This document shows, piece by piece, positions 1 to 7,595 of a stretch of DNA of 27,140 nt. A program made the position numbers and the translations under genes. Positions within the stretch are counted from its first letter, which is position 1. Each line of letters opens with the position of its first letter. Source of the DNA: CAJQQY01 sp964352225 (GTDB lineage Bacteria; Bacteroidota; Bacteroidia; Chitinophagales; Saprospiraceae); the NCBI GenBank assembly GCA_964352225.1, contig CAYGRM010000039.1:1-27140 (forward strand), written 5' to 3'. A model generated the notes under the pieces. The model saw only the letters and a list, made by a program, of their open reading frames with translations, made no database searches and was not told the DNA's origin.

Positions 1-14
1 ATTTTAAAAAAAAC

Positions 15-32
15 AACTAACAATTGTTAGTT
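15..32. promoter_or_regulatory. 18-bp perfect palindrome upstream of coxB
   Basis: The two halves AACTAACAA and TTGTTAGTT are exact reverse complements with no spacer. The palindrome lies 57 bases before the coxB start. It could be an operator, or an AT-rich hairpin at the end of a gene that lies outside the window. A short T run follows it, but the stem has few G/C pairs. The upstream context is missing, so no function is assigned. Confidence 0.3.
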
Positions 33-89
33 TCTGAGAACAAGATTTTAAACTATGTTGTTTAAATAGCAATAAACAGAATTTAAGAT

Positions 90-1571
90 ATGACATTTAT
101 AATCATTTTTTTATGTATCGTTTTAACCGCTGTCGTTTTAGTACAGTTGGGTAAAGTAACGGAACTCGCTCGCTCTATACGAGGAGAAGCTGATGCGGAA
201 GAAGACAATAATACTCGTCAAGGAATAATTGGGATGATTTTCCTTATTGCCTTCCTAACGATCACCCTCGGATCTGCATTGTATTATAAAAATTGGATGT
301 TAGGTTATGGTCCACATGCCTCTGCTTCGGAGCATGGGGATGCTCTTGATGGAATGTTTAATATTACTTTAGGATTTACTTATGTGGTTTTTATATTAAC
401 TCATATTGCTTTGTTTTGGTATGCTTGGAAATACCGAGGGCGTAGAGGCCGAAAAGCGTTGTTTATGCCTCATGATACTAAACTTGAGTTAGTTTGGACT
501 GCAGTTCCTGCAATTGTAATGTGTTTCTTAGTGGTAAATGGTTTGATAGCATGGAATGAAGTAATGGGGGACGATGGTGATGAAGATATTGAAATCGAAG
601 CTACAGCTCACCAATTTTCGTGGACTATTCGCTACCCTGGACAAGATGGGAAGCTAGGTACTAAGAATTATAAAATGATCACAGGTCTAAATAGTCTTGG
701 CCAGGATTGGAATGATGAGAAAAATTTGGATGATATTATCGCCGACAAAATTGTTTTGCCAGTAGGGAAAAAAGTAAGAGTGCGGATTACAGCGAAAGAT
801 GTGTTGCATAACTTTGATTTACCTCATTTTAGAGTAAAAATGGATGCAGTTCCAGGTCTTCCAACTTATTTCTATTTCACTCCAAAGATTACTACAAAAG
901 AATATAGAAAGAACTTGTCGAAGTACCCTGAGTACCAAGCTCCAGATCCGAATAATCCTGATTTGAAACTTTGGGAGACTTTTAATTTTGCTTTAAACTG
1001 TGCTGAGCTTTGTGGTTCAGGGCACTATGCAATGAAAAAAATTGTTGAAATTGTTTCAGATGAAGAATATGAAAAATGGGTAAAAGCACAAAAGTCAAAC
1101 TATTTCACATCAGGGGTAAGATTTTCAGACGATGATCCATATAAGAATGATCTTTTTGATGTAGAGGATCAAGCTCAAGCTGCAGCATTCAAAACAACTT
1201 TTGAAAGTGCTTTATTGTCAAACGAAGATAAGACGATAATTTTGGATAAAGTTGAATTCGAATTTGGTAAAAGTGAGTTAACGCCCTTATCTCGATACCA
1301 AATAAATCATTTGGCAGAAGAGTTAAAACGAAATCCAAATGTTAAAGTTGAATTAGCAGGGCATACTGATAATGTTGGAACTGATGACACTAATTTGACA
1401 TTCTCGGAAACAAGAGCATCTGTCGTATATAACATGTTACTACAAAAAGGTATTGATGCCGAAAGATTAGTAGCAGTTGGATATGGAGAGACTCAACCTA
1501 TTGGTGACAATGATACAGATGCAGGTCGCCAGAAGAACAGAAGAACAGAAGCAAGAATTATAGCACAATAA
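90..1571 (+). CDS. coxB: Cytochrome c oxidase subunit II with C-terminal OmpA-like peptidoglycan-binding domain
   Basis: Subunit II accepts electrons from cytochrome c (or a complex III partner) at the binuclear CuA centre and passes them to subunit I. Hydrophobic segments lie at about residues 2-20, 46-66, 94-112 and 133-155, more than the usual two. The periplasmic cupredoxin domain (about 165-325) carries the full CuA ligand set: H240, C304, E306, C308, H312 and M315. Residues about 381-491 form an OmpA/MotB-like domain, with the HTDN motif at 425-428, R442 in the SETRA segment and a late NRRTEAR motif. D427 and R442 match the residues that bind diaminopimelate in the OmpA family. In caa3 oxidases a cytochrome c domain often occupies this C-terminal position; no CxxCH is present here. 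It is the first gene of the visible oxidase operon, 52 bases before coxA. The reading frame is continuous through both domains, so the fusion is not a simple frame error. The subunit identity is firm; the anchoring role is inference. Confidence 0.95.
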   Translation: MTFIIIFLCIVLTAVVLVQLGKVTELARSIRGEADAEEDNNTRQGIIGMIFLIAFLTITLGSALYYKNWMLGYGPHASASEHGDALDGMFNITLGFTYVVFILTHIALFWYAWKYRGRRGRKALFMPHDTKLELVWTAVPAIVMCFLVVNGLIAWNEVMGDDGDEDIEIEATAHQFSWTIRYPGQDGKLGTKNYKMITGLNSLGQDWNDEKNLDDIIADKIVLPVGKKVRVRITAKDVLHNFDLPHFRVKMDAVPGLPTYFYFTPKITTKEYRKNLSKYPEYQAPDPNNPDLKLWETFNFALNCAELCGSGHYAMKKIVEIVSDEEYEKWVKAQKSNYFTSGVRFSDDDPYKNDLFDVEDQAQAAAFKTTFESALLSNEDKTIILDKVEFEFGKSELTPLSRYQINHLAEELKRNPNVKVELAGHTDNVGTDDTNLTFSETRASVVYNMLLQKGIDAERLVAVGYGETQPIGDNDTDAGRQKNRRTEARIIAQ

Positions 1572-1623
1572 CAAAACGGAAATTCAATCCTATATTGGAT
1601 TTGATCTTATAAAATTTATCATA

Positions 1624-3477
1624 ATGGCTAGTATTACAACAACTAAAGTTTCTGAAACGGATTTGCTCATCGAGGAGTATGGTTATGATGATCACTTTCA
1701 TGAGCATCATGACGAGGATAAGTTTCAGTCAAGTTTTATTACGACTTATATTTTCAGTCAAGATCACAAGACTATTGCTAAACAATTTCTTATTACAGGA
1801 ATGTTTTGGGGAGTAATGGGAGCATTAATGTCGTTGGTCTTCCGGATGCAATTAGGTTTTCCTGAGGAAAGCTTGATGTGGTTAAAACCTGTATTGGGAA
1901 AATGGATTACAGTAGCGGACGGAGTAGGAACTCTGGCTCCTGAATTTTACTATGCATTAGTAACTATTCATGGAACAGTCATCGTTTTCTTCGTATTGAC
2001 TGCTGGACTGAGTGGGACATTCAGTAATCTACTTATTCCATTGCAAGTAGGGGCGAGAGATATGGCATCACCGCTCTTAAATATGTTATCTTATTGGTTC
2101 TTCTTTTTAGCAGGAGCAATTATGTTTGCTTCCTTGTTTTTAAGTACAGGGCCGTTCTCTGGTGGATGGACTGCTTATCCTCCACTTAGTGCTCTGCCTC
2201 AAGCTTCAGCAGGTTCTGGAGCAGGAATGACTATGTGGACAGTTAGTTTAGTATTCTTCGTAGTATCAGTATTGCTAGGTGGTATCAACTATGTAACAAC
2301 TGTATTAAATCTGCGAACTAAAGGAATGACTATGTGGAGATTGCCATTGACAATTTGGGCATTTTTCATTACAGCAATACTTGGAATTTTATCGTTTCCA
2401 GTTTTAGTTTCTGCATTTTTCTTATTGATGTGTGATAGAGCTTTACAAACTAGTTTCTTTTTAAGTGAAATATTTATTGGTGGACAAGCACTTGAGCATG
2501 TAGGAGGTAGCCCTATTTTATACCAGCACTTGTTCTGGTTCCTAGGTCACCCTGAGGTGTATATCATTATTTTGCCTGCGATGGGTATTGTATCAGAAGT
2601 GCTTTCTGTTCACTCACGTAAACCAATTTTTGGTTACAGAGCGATGGTTTATTCGATCTTAGCAATTGCCTTTTTATCATTTATCGTATGGGCTCACCAC
2701 ATGTTTATGTCTGGAGTGAATCCATTTATATCTAACTTCTTTGTAATCTTTACTTTAATTATTGCAGTTCCATCTGCGGTAAAAGTATTCAACTGGATTG
2801 CAACATTATATGGTGGAAATATCAGATTTAATGCCGCTTCATTATTTGGAATTGGATTCGTTTCAATGTTCATTTCAGGAGGTTTGACAGGTATTTTCTT
2901 AGGAAACTCTGCAATTGATATTCAAATGCACGATACCTACTTTGTAGTAGCTCACTTCCACATTGTAATGGGAGTAGCGGCATTCTTTGGAATGTTTGCA
3001 GGAGTATATCATTGGTTCCCAAAAATGTACGGAAGGTTTATGAATGAAACATTAGGCCGAATTCACTTCTGGGGAACTTTGATTGGAGCTTATGCAGTAT
3101 TCTGGCCAATGCATTATTTAGGTATGGCAGGGGTGCCACGTAGATATTATTCATTTGATACATTTGAGAATTTTTCTCATTTTGCTAATATCAACAAATT
3201 TATCACCATTGCTGCTGTAGTCGTTTTTGCTTTGCAAGTATTATTTATCATTAACTTCTTCTACAGTATTTGGAAAGGTAAAAAAGTAACTACTAGAAAT
3301 CCATGGGGAGCAACTACATTAGAGTGGACAACTCCAATCAATGCTGGTCATGGTAACTGGCCTGGAAAAATTCCTGCTGTGCAAAGATGGGCATATGATT
3401 ATGGAAAAGATGGAAAAGATTTCATCTCCCAAATCGTCCCACTTGCTGATGGAGAAAAGGATAATGGGGATCATTAA
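1624..3477 (+). CDS. coxA: Cytochrome c oxidase subunit I (heme-copper oxidase, A1 type)
   Basis: This is the catalytic subunit that reduces O2 to water and pumps protons across the inner membrane. Visible ligands are H116 (heme a), H309 with Y313 in the GHPEVY motif (CuB and the cross-linked tyrosine), H358-H359 (CuB), H444 (heme a3) and H446 (heme a). E311 and the D-channel aspartate D146 (ARD motif) mark it as A1 type with both proton channels. The 617-residue length and about 12 hydrophobic helices suit the family. The N-terminal tail (residues 22-33) is rich in His, Asp and Glu. It lies between coxB and ctaB in one transcription direction. Confidence 0.97.
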   Translation: MASITTTKVSETDLLIEEYGYDDHFHEHHDEDKFQSSFITTYIFSQDHKTIAKQFLITGMFWGVMGALMSLVFRMQLGFPEESLMWLKPVLGKWITVADGVGTLAPEFYYALVTIHGTVIVFFVLTAGLSGTFSNLLIPLQVGARDMASPLLNMLSYWFFFLAGAIMFASLFLSTGPFSGGWTAYPPLSALPQASAGSGAGMTMWTVSLVFFVVSVLLGGINYVTTVLNLRTKGMTMWRLPLTIWAFFITAILGILSFPVLVSAFFLLMCDRALQTSFFLSEIFIGGQALEHVGGSPILYQHLFWFLGHPEVYIIILPAMGIVSEVLSVHSRKPIFGYRAMVYSILAIAFLSFIVWAHHMFMSGVNPFISNFFVIFTLIIAVPSAVKVFNWIATLYGGNIRFNAASLFGIGFVSMFISGGLTGIFLGNSAIDIQMHDTYFVVAHFHIVMGVAAFFGMFAGVYHWFPKMYGRFMNETLGRIHFWGTLIGAYAVFWPMHYLGMAGVPRRYYSFDTFENFSHFANINKFITIAAVVVFALQVLFIINFFYSIWKGKKVTTRNPWGATTLEWTTPINAGHGNWPGKIPAVQRWAYDYGKDGKDFISQIVPLADGEKDNGDH

Positions 3478-3496
3478 TAAGTAACAATTAAGAATA

Positions 3497-3539
3497 GAAG
3501 AATTAGTGATGTTGAGTTTTTTCAAATCACTAATTCTTC
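3497..3539 (+). promoter_or_regulatory. Intercistronic hairpin between coxA and ctaB
   Basis: A perfect 14-bp stem joins 3497-3510 with 3526-3539. After a one-base bulge a further 4-bp stem (TTGA 3512-3515, TCAA 3522-3525) closes a six-base loop. No T run follows on the + strand, so it does not look like a standard intrinsic terminator. It may stabilise the upstream coxB-coxA message or mark an RNA processing point. Confidence 0.5.
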
Positions 3540-3558
3540 AAAAATAAGTAATAGAACA

Positions 3559-4458
3559 TTGAGAACAAGAGTAATAAATAAGTCTAATTCAGATAGTTCC
3601 TTTCGTCAAAAAGTAGCAGACTATAACATGCTATTCAAATTTCGTTTGAATATGTTAGTGGTTTTTTCAGCTGCTATGGCATATTTGGTTGCCCTACAAG
3701 GAAATATCAATTGGACAGTTTTTATCTCACTTTGCCTTGGTGGTTTTTTAGTAACTGGAGCATCTAATACGCTGAATCAAGTACTCGAAAGAGATACGGA
3801 TCCATTAATGAAAAGAACTGCTAATCGACCTGTAGCTGCTGGGCGAATGAATGTTTCAGAAGCTATAATGATTGCTGGTTTTGCTAGTATGATTGGAATA
3901 ACTTTTTTGGCATATATTAATCCTTGGACAGCTGTCCTTGGAACTCTGTCATTAATTTTATATTCATTCTTATATACTCCAATGAAAAGAATTTCTCCAA
4001 TTGCTGTTTTTATTGGAGCAATTCCAGGAGCATTTCCAACAATGATTGGTTGTGTTGCTGCTCAGGGAGAATTAACAGCTTTAGCAATTGTTCTTTTTGG
4101 TATTCAATTTATGTGGCAGTTTCCTCATTTTTGGGCAATAGCTTGGTTAGGTCATGAAGATTATTCAAATGCTGGATTCCGTTTATTACCATCAAAAGAT
4201 GGAGAAAGAGATCACAGCGTTGGGTTACAATCATTTTACTTTGCTTTGATGTTGATAGCAGTAGGTTTAATGCCTTTTTTGATGGGAGTAACTGGTATTA
4301 TTTCAGCGATCATCGTGTGCCTTGCAGGAATTCTGTATGCAGGTTATGCTTGGAAATTGTATAAACAATGTACCATTGAAGCGGCTCGAAAATTGATGTT
4401 TTGCTCCTTTTTTTATTTGCCAATAGCATTAATAGCATTGGTTATTGATAAGATTTAA
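3559..4458 (+). CDS. ctaB: Protoheme IX farnesyltransferase (heme O synthase)
   Basis: This UbiA-superfamily inner-membrane enzyme attaches farnesyl diphosphate to heme b to make heme O, the precursor of the heme a used by CoxA. The first prenyltransferase motif spans about residues 70-91, with N73, D79 and D81 followed by MKRT and RP. The second polar motif follows FPHFW (188-192) and includes the DY at 201-202 and the GFRLLP segment. About nine hydrophobic helices are seen. The start used here is TTG at 3559. An ATG at 3628 would remove the first 23 residues and cut into the conserved stretch before helix 1, so the longer form is favoured, but the start is uncertain. The gene sits between coxA and the first coxC, as is common in Bacteroidota oxidase operons. 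Confidence 0.93.
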   Translation: MRTRVINKSNSDSSFRQKVADYNMLFKFRLNMLVVFSAAMAYLVALQGNINWTVFISLCLGGFLVTGASNTLNQVLERDTDPLMKRTANRPVAAGRMNVSEAIMIAGFASMIGITFLAYINPWTAVLGTLSLILYSFLYTPMKRISPIAVFIGAIPGAFPTMIGCVAAQGELTALAIVLFGIQFMWQFPHFWAIAWLGHEDYSNAGFRLLPSKDGERDHSVGLQSFYFALMLIAVGLMPFLMGVTGIISAIIVCLAGILYAGYAWKLYKQCTIEAARKLMFCSFFYLPIALIALVIDKI

Positions 4459-4500
4459 AATTGGTTTAAGTTAATTCTTAAACTATAAAATAACAGTAGT

Positions 4501-5091
4501 ATGAATGCGACTATTTTTGATAATAGACCTTCAACACAAACGAAAAACAAAATTCACCCACAGAAATTTGCTCTATGGATAGCGTGTGCGAGTATCGTCA
4601 TGATGTTCGTAGGTTTTACAAGTGCATTTGTAGTTCGGAGAGCTGCTGGAAATTGGTTAGAGTTTGATCTACCAAATTTATTTTTCTGGAATGCAGGATT
4701 AATTGTTGCAACAAGCTTTGTTTTACATTTTTCAAAAGTAGCTTTTAGGAATGGTGATTTTTCGAAATATAAAAATTTACTAATTGTTGGAGCGCTGATG
4801 GGAGTTGCCTTTGTTGTTTTACAATATGAAGCATGGATGGAAATGACCAACAGCGGAATTTTTATGACAGGAAATCCAGCAGGATCATTTGTATATGTAA
4901 TTTCTGGGGTACATGCTGCACATGTTTTAGGTGGATTAGTAGCTTTGACAGCAGCATTATTTCATGCATTCTCTTTGAAAAATTTTGTTACTCCACAAAG
5001 AATTCACCGACTAGATTTGACAGTAACTTACTGGCATTTCGTTGGAGTCCTTTGGTTGTATTTAATCTTCTTTTTAGTATTGAATTCATAG
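4501..5091 (+). CDS. coxC: Cytochrome c oxidase subunit III (short form, first copy)
   Basis: A five-helix inner-membrane protein of 196 residues. Subunit III stabilises subunit I and supports proton delivery. Family marks are the QYEAW segment with E110, GVHAAHVLGG (136-145) and the C-terminal YWHFV (177-181). Hydrophobic helices lie at about 24-45, 60-79, 92-109, 128-157 and 174-194. It is 42 bases after ctaB and 43 bases before a second, longer subunit III gene. Paired coxC genes are a known arrangement in Bacteroidota. Confidence 0.92.
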   Translation: MNATIFDNRPSTQTKNKIHPQKFALWIACASIVMMFVGFTSAFVVRRAAGNWLEFDLPNLFFWNAGLIVATSFVLHFSKVAFRNGDFSKYKNLLIVGALMGVAFVVLQYEAWMEMTNSGIFMTGNPAGSFVYVISGVHAAHVLGGLVALTAALFHAFSLKNFVTPQRIHRLDLTVTYWHFVGVLWLYLIFFLVLNS

Positions 5092-5134
5092 ATATTTTAA
5101 CAAATAAAAACTGAAAATTTAAAAATAGTTCATA

Positions 5135-6172
5135 ATGGCAGATACAGCAGTACACGGACACCACGATGAGGTTGAAAGCGGAAAATGGGATGGCGGACAA
5201 CGCCCCATGGATGCAAGTTATGGTAAATTGATGATGTGGTACTTCTTGGTTTCGGATGCATTTACATTCGCAGGGTTTTTGATTGCATACGGAACAATTC
5301 GTTTTAGCATGCCAGCTTGGCCTGTGCCTGATTTTGTTTTCGCAAAAGTTCCATTTTTGCATGGAGAATGGCCTTTGATTTTTGTTACTTTCATGACATT
5401 CGTTCTGATCATTAGTTCAGTAACTATGGTAAGGGCGGTACAGGAAGGAGCTAGAGAAAATAAAAGAGGTGTCGTTTTTTGGATGGCATTAACCATACTT
5501 GGTGGAGCCACTTTCCTTGGATGTCAGGCTTGGGAATGGAATACAATGATTAATGGAGAGGGAGTGACCGTTACCAAAGATCCATTTTCATCTCAATTAG
5601 AAGCTGGAACTTATGTTAGTGGTGAGGAGCTATTAGCTGAAGGTTTCATTGCAAAAAAAGCAAGTGATGCTCCTGAACTTCAAGGGAAAAACCTTGTTGC
5701 TCACGAGAGTCATACTGAAGGTGAACACCAAGAAATTATGTATTATCTTAAGCCAGGCGTCGCTGATATTGAGGATAATAGATTATTTGTGAAAAGAACT
5801 CACGATAAGACCTTCGATGAATTAAAAGCTAGTAATGAATTATCTTTTGAAGTAAAAGATCCATATTTAATTACCTATGGTCATGATACTCATTTATATG
5901 AACCAGCAGCTTTCCGAGGAGAAAATGGCCAGATTAAAGCAGAGGCCTTTGGTCCTATTGCCTTTGGTTCTTTATTCTTTTTTATTACTGGATTTCACGG
6001 ATTCCACGTATTATCAGGAGTTGTCTTCTTAATCATCATTATGATTAATGTAGCGAGTGGATTGTATGCCAAAAGAAAGAATGGATATGAGATGGTTGAA
6101 AAAATTGGACTATACTGGCACTTTGTAGATTTGGTATGGGTATTTGTTTTCCTATGTTTTTACCTACTATAA
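5135..6172 (+). CDS. coxC: Cytochrome c oxidase subunit III (long form, second copy, with inserted polar region)
   Basis: A second subunit III homologue of 345 residues. Family marks are QAWEW (131-135), GFHGFHVLSG (286-295) and YWHFVD (327-332). Hydrophobic helices lie at about 33-53, 80-100, 112-131, 275-304 and 325-345. Between helices 3 and 4 there is a polar region of roughly 135 residues (about 138-273), rich in His, Glu and Lys, that the short paralogue lacks. The N-terminus (residues 7-12) is also His/Asp/Glu rich. It lies between the first coxC and coxD. The helix core is clear; the role of the insertion is unknown. Confidence 0.92.
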   Translation: MADTAVHGHHDEVESGKWDGGQRPMDASYGKLMMWYFLVSDAFTFAGFLIAYGTIRFSMPAWPVPDFVFAKVPFLHGEWPLIFVTFMTFVLIISSVTMVRAVQEGARENKRGVVFWMALTILGGATFLGCQAWEWNTMINGEGVTVTKDPFSSQLEAGTYVSGEELLAEGFIAKKASDAPELQGKNLVAHESHTEGEHQEIMYYLKPGVADIEDNRLFVKRTHDKTFDELKASNELSFEVKDPYLITYGHDTHLYEPAAFRGENGQIKAEAFGPIAFGSLFFFITGFHGFHVLSGVVFLIIIMINVASGLYAKRKNGYEMVEKIGLYWHFVDLVWVFVFLCFYLL

Positions 6173-6264
6173 ATCAAGAAAAATTAATATTTTATTCAAA
6201 TAATTAACTGACAAAATACGAGATTTGGATTTATTCAAATTCGGTTAAAAATAAAATTTCGAAA

Positions 6265-6705
6265 ATGGGACATTTAAGTTACGAAGAAAGTAAAAAAGTT
6301 GTAGTCAAAGGTCTTATTCTGTTAGGTGTAGTAACCCTTGTAGAAGTAGGTATTGCTCTTTTTGCTAACGGTCATATTACTGAATCATTTGATATTGGTG
6401 ATACGTGGATGCGTTATCCATATATGATGATAATGATTGGGTTGAGCCTATACAAAGCCTATTTTATTGTATATGAATTTATGCATATGAGGTATGAAGC
6501 TAGAGGATTAGCAGCAAGTGTTTTGTTACCTACTTTATTATTGGTGTGGGCGATAGTTGCCTTTTTTAATGAAGGAGCTTCTTATGGAGAGCGAAGGAAT
6601 GTAGTAAAAGAAAAGGATGCAGCGGAAGTCGAGTCCACCTATAAGATAAAGAAAACCAGTATGCTCCAACAAACTCGAGAATTAAAAAAAGAAGATTTTA
6701 AATAA
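6265..6705 (+). CDS. coxD: Cytochrome c oxidase subunit IV, prokaryotic type
   Basis: A small inner-membrane accessory subunit of 146 residues with three hydrophobic helices (about 11-34, 52-73 and 81-101). The helix-2 segment, with K64, Y66 and the closing EFMHM at 71-75, is typical of the bacterial subunit IV family. The C-terminal 40 residues are highly charged and probably cytosolic. It is the last gene before a strong terminator, which closes the coxB-coxA-ctaB-coxC-coxC-coxD unit. Confidence 0.87.
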   Translation: MGHLSYEESKKVVVKGLILLGVVTLVEVGIALFANGHITESFDIGDTWMRYPYMMIMIGLSLYKAYFIVYEFMHMRYEARGLAASVLLPTLLLVWAIVAFFNEGASYGERRNVVKEKDAAEVESTYKIKKTSMLQQTRELKKEDFK

Positions 6706-6718
6706 AAAATATAAGAAG

Positions 6719-6746
6719 GTGAGAATAACATTCTCACTTTTTTTTT
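6719..6746 (+). terminator. Rho-independent terminator after coxD
   Basis: A perfect 8-bp stem (6719-6726 with 6730-6737), a three-base loop, then nine T residues (6738-6746). It lies 13 bases after the coxD stop codon and separates the structural oxidase genes from the SCO-like gene. Confidence 0.85.
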
Positions 6747-6819
6747 GTTTAAAATGCAAATTCTTGACTAGGGTTTTATCTGAAAAAATAGCGGTATTTC
6801 GCAATAAAATAAAGTTTCA

Positions 6820-7527
6820 ATGGCTAACAAAAGTAGCTTAAAAAGTAAAATACAGACATTCGCAATTCTAACTATTTTAGTCGGTTTTCCTTTATTGTCA
6901 TGGTATTATCTAAACACAGGATATAATTACCAAATGGGGGCTCGAGCAGAGTTGAAGGATTATGGAAAATTACCAGACTTTAATTTTACTAGTCAAAATG
7001 GAGGAACTTATAGTTCTGATAGCTTAGAAAATACTATGGCTATAATCTCTTTTTTCGGAAAAGATGGAAAGGTCAATCAAGAGATGTTCAATGTGATGAG
7101 AAAGCTGAATACTCAGTTTGGTGATAATCGTAATCTAGAGTTATTGATTGTTTCTATTCAGTCAGAGTTAGATTCTCCTGGGGTTTTAGGCGGACTGTTT
7201 GCCGTTAATCAATTCGATGAAAAGCAACACCATTTTTTAACTACTTCCACAGATGAAATACAGAAGTGGATAGGCGAAGGAATTAAGATTCCTACAAAGT
7301 GGACAGAACAGGAGAATGCCCCAGCTGATATTTCTTTAGAGATTAATAAGTCTGGAACTATAGAAAATTATCCATTTTTTGTCCTTGTCGATCGCAAGAA
7401 AACAATTCGAAATTTTTATCATGTAGATGACGAACAGGAAGTTAAAAGAATGGTAGAACATATTGCTCTTTTGCTACCTCGAGAGGTAAAGCCAGATATT
7501 GAAATGAAAAAGAAAAAAGAACTATAA
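6820..7527 (+). CDS. SCO1/SenC-like thioredoxin-fold protein lacking all cysteines
   Basis: Sco proteins are membrane-anchored periplasmic thioredoxin-fold proteins that deliver copper to CuA or keep its cysteines reduced. Here an N-terminal anchor (about residues 12-31) is followed by a Sco-like fold: KLPDFNFTSQNGG (50-62), the ISFFG strand (76-80), and the late FFVLVDR and IRNFY strands (186-200). The site where Sco carries CxxxCP (right after ISFFG) has only Gly, Lys and Asp residues, and the 235-residue protein contains no cysteine. The copper-binding histidine that normally precedes the FxLVD strand is also not visible. The protein should therefore be unable to bind copper or exchange thiols in the usual way. 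It lies after the coxD terminator and before DUF420, so an assembly role is still likely. It could equally be a general AhpC/TSA-fold relative. Confidence 0.72.
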   Translation: MANKSSLKSKIQTFAILTILVGFPLLSWYYLNTGYNYQMGARAELKDYGKLPDFNFTSQNGGTYSSDSLENTMAIISFFGKDGKVNQEMFNVMRKLNTQFGDNRNLELLIVSIQSELDSPGVLGGLFAVNQFDEKQHHFLTTSTDEIQKWIGEGIKIPTKWTEQENAPADISLEINKSGTIENYPFFVLVDRKKTIRNFYHVDDEQEVKRMVEHIALLLPREVKPDIEMKKKKEL

Positions 7528-7595
7528 TTTTACTTAATGGTGAAATTACTTCTCAACTTCTCAAATCAATTTTTGTTTATTAGTAAAAAAAGGAA

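Noticed and set aside
3319..3525. Short - strand frame over the coxA end
   Set aside because: It lies over the end of coxA on the opposite strand, has no family signal and no promoter; it is a shadow.
4554..4850. - strand frame inside the first coxC
   Set aside because: It overlaps a well supported oxidase subunit gene and shows no coherent domain.
4988..5362. - strand frame across the coxC pair
   Set aside because: It crosses the boundary of two real genes and has only a shadow-like composition.
6191..6240. Two copies of TTTATTCAAAT in the coxC-coxD gap
   Set aside because: An 11-base AT-rich direct repeat with a 29-base gap; plausible by chance in AT-rich DNA, no function suggested.
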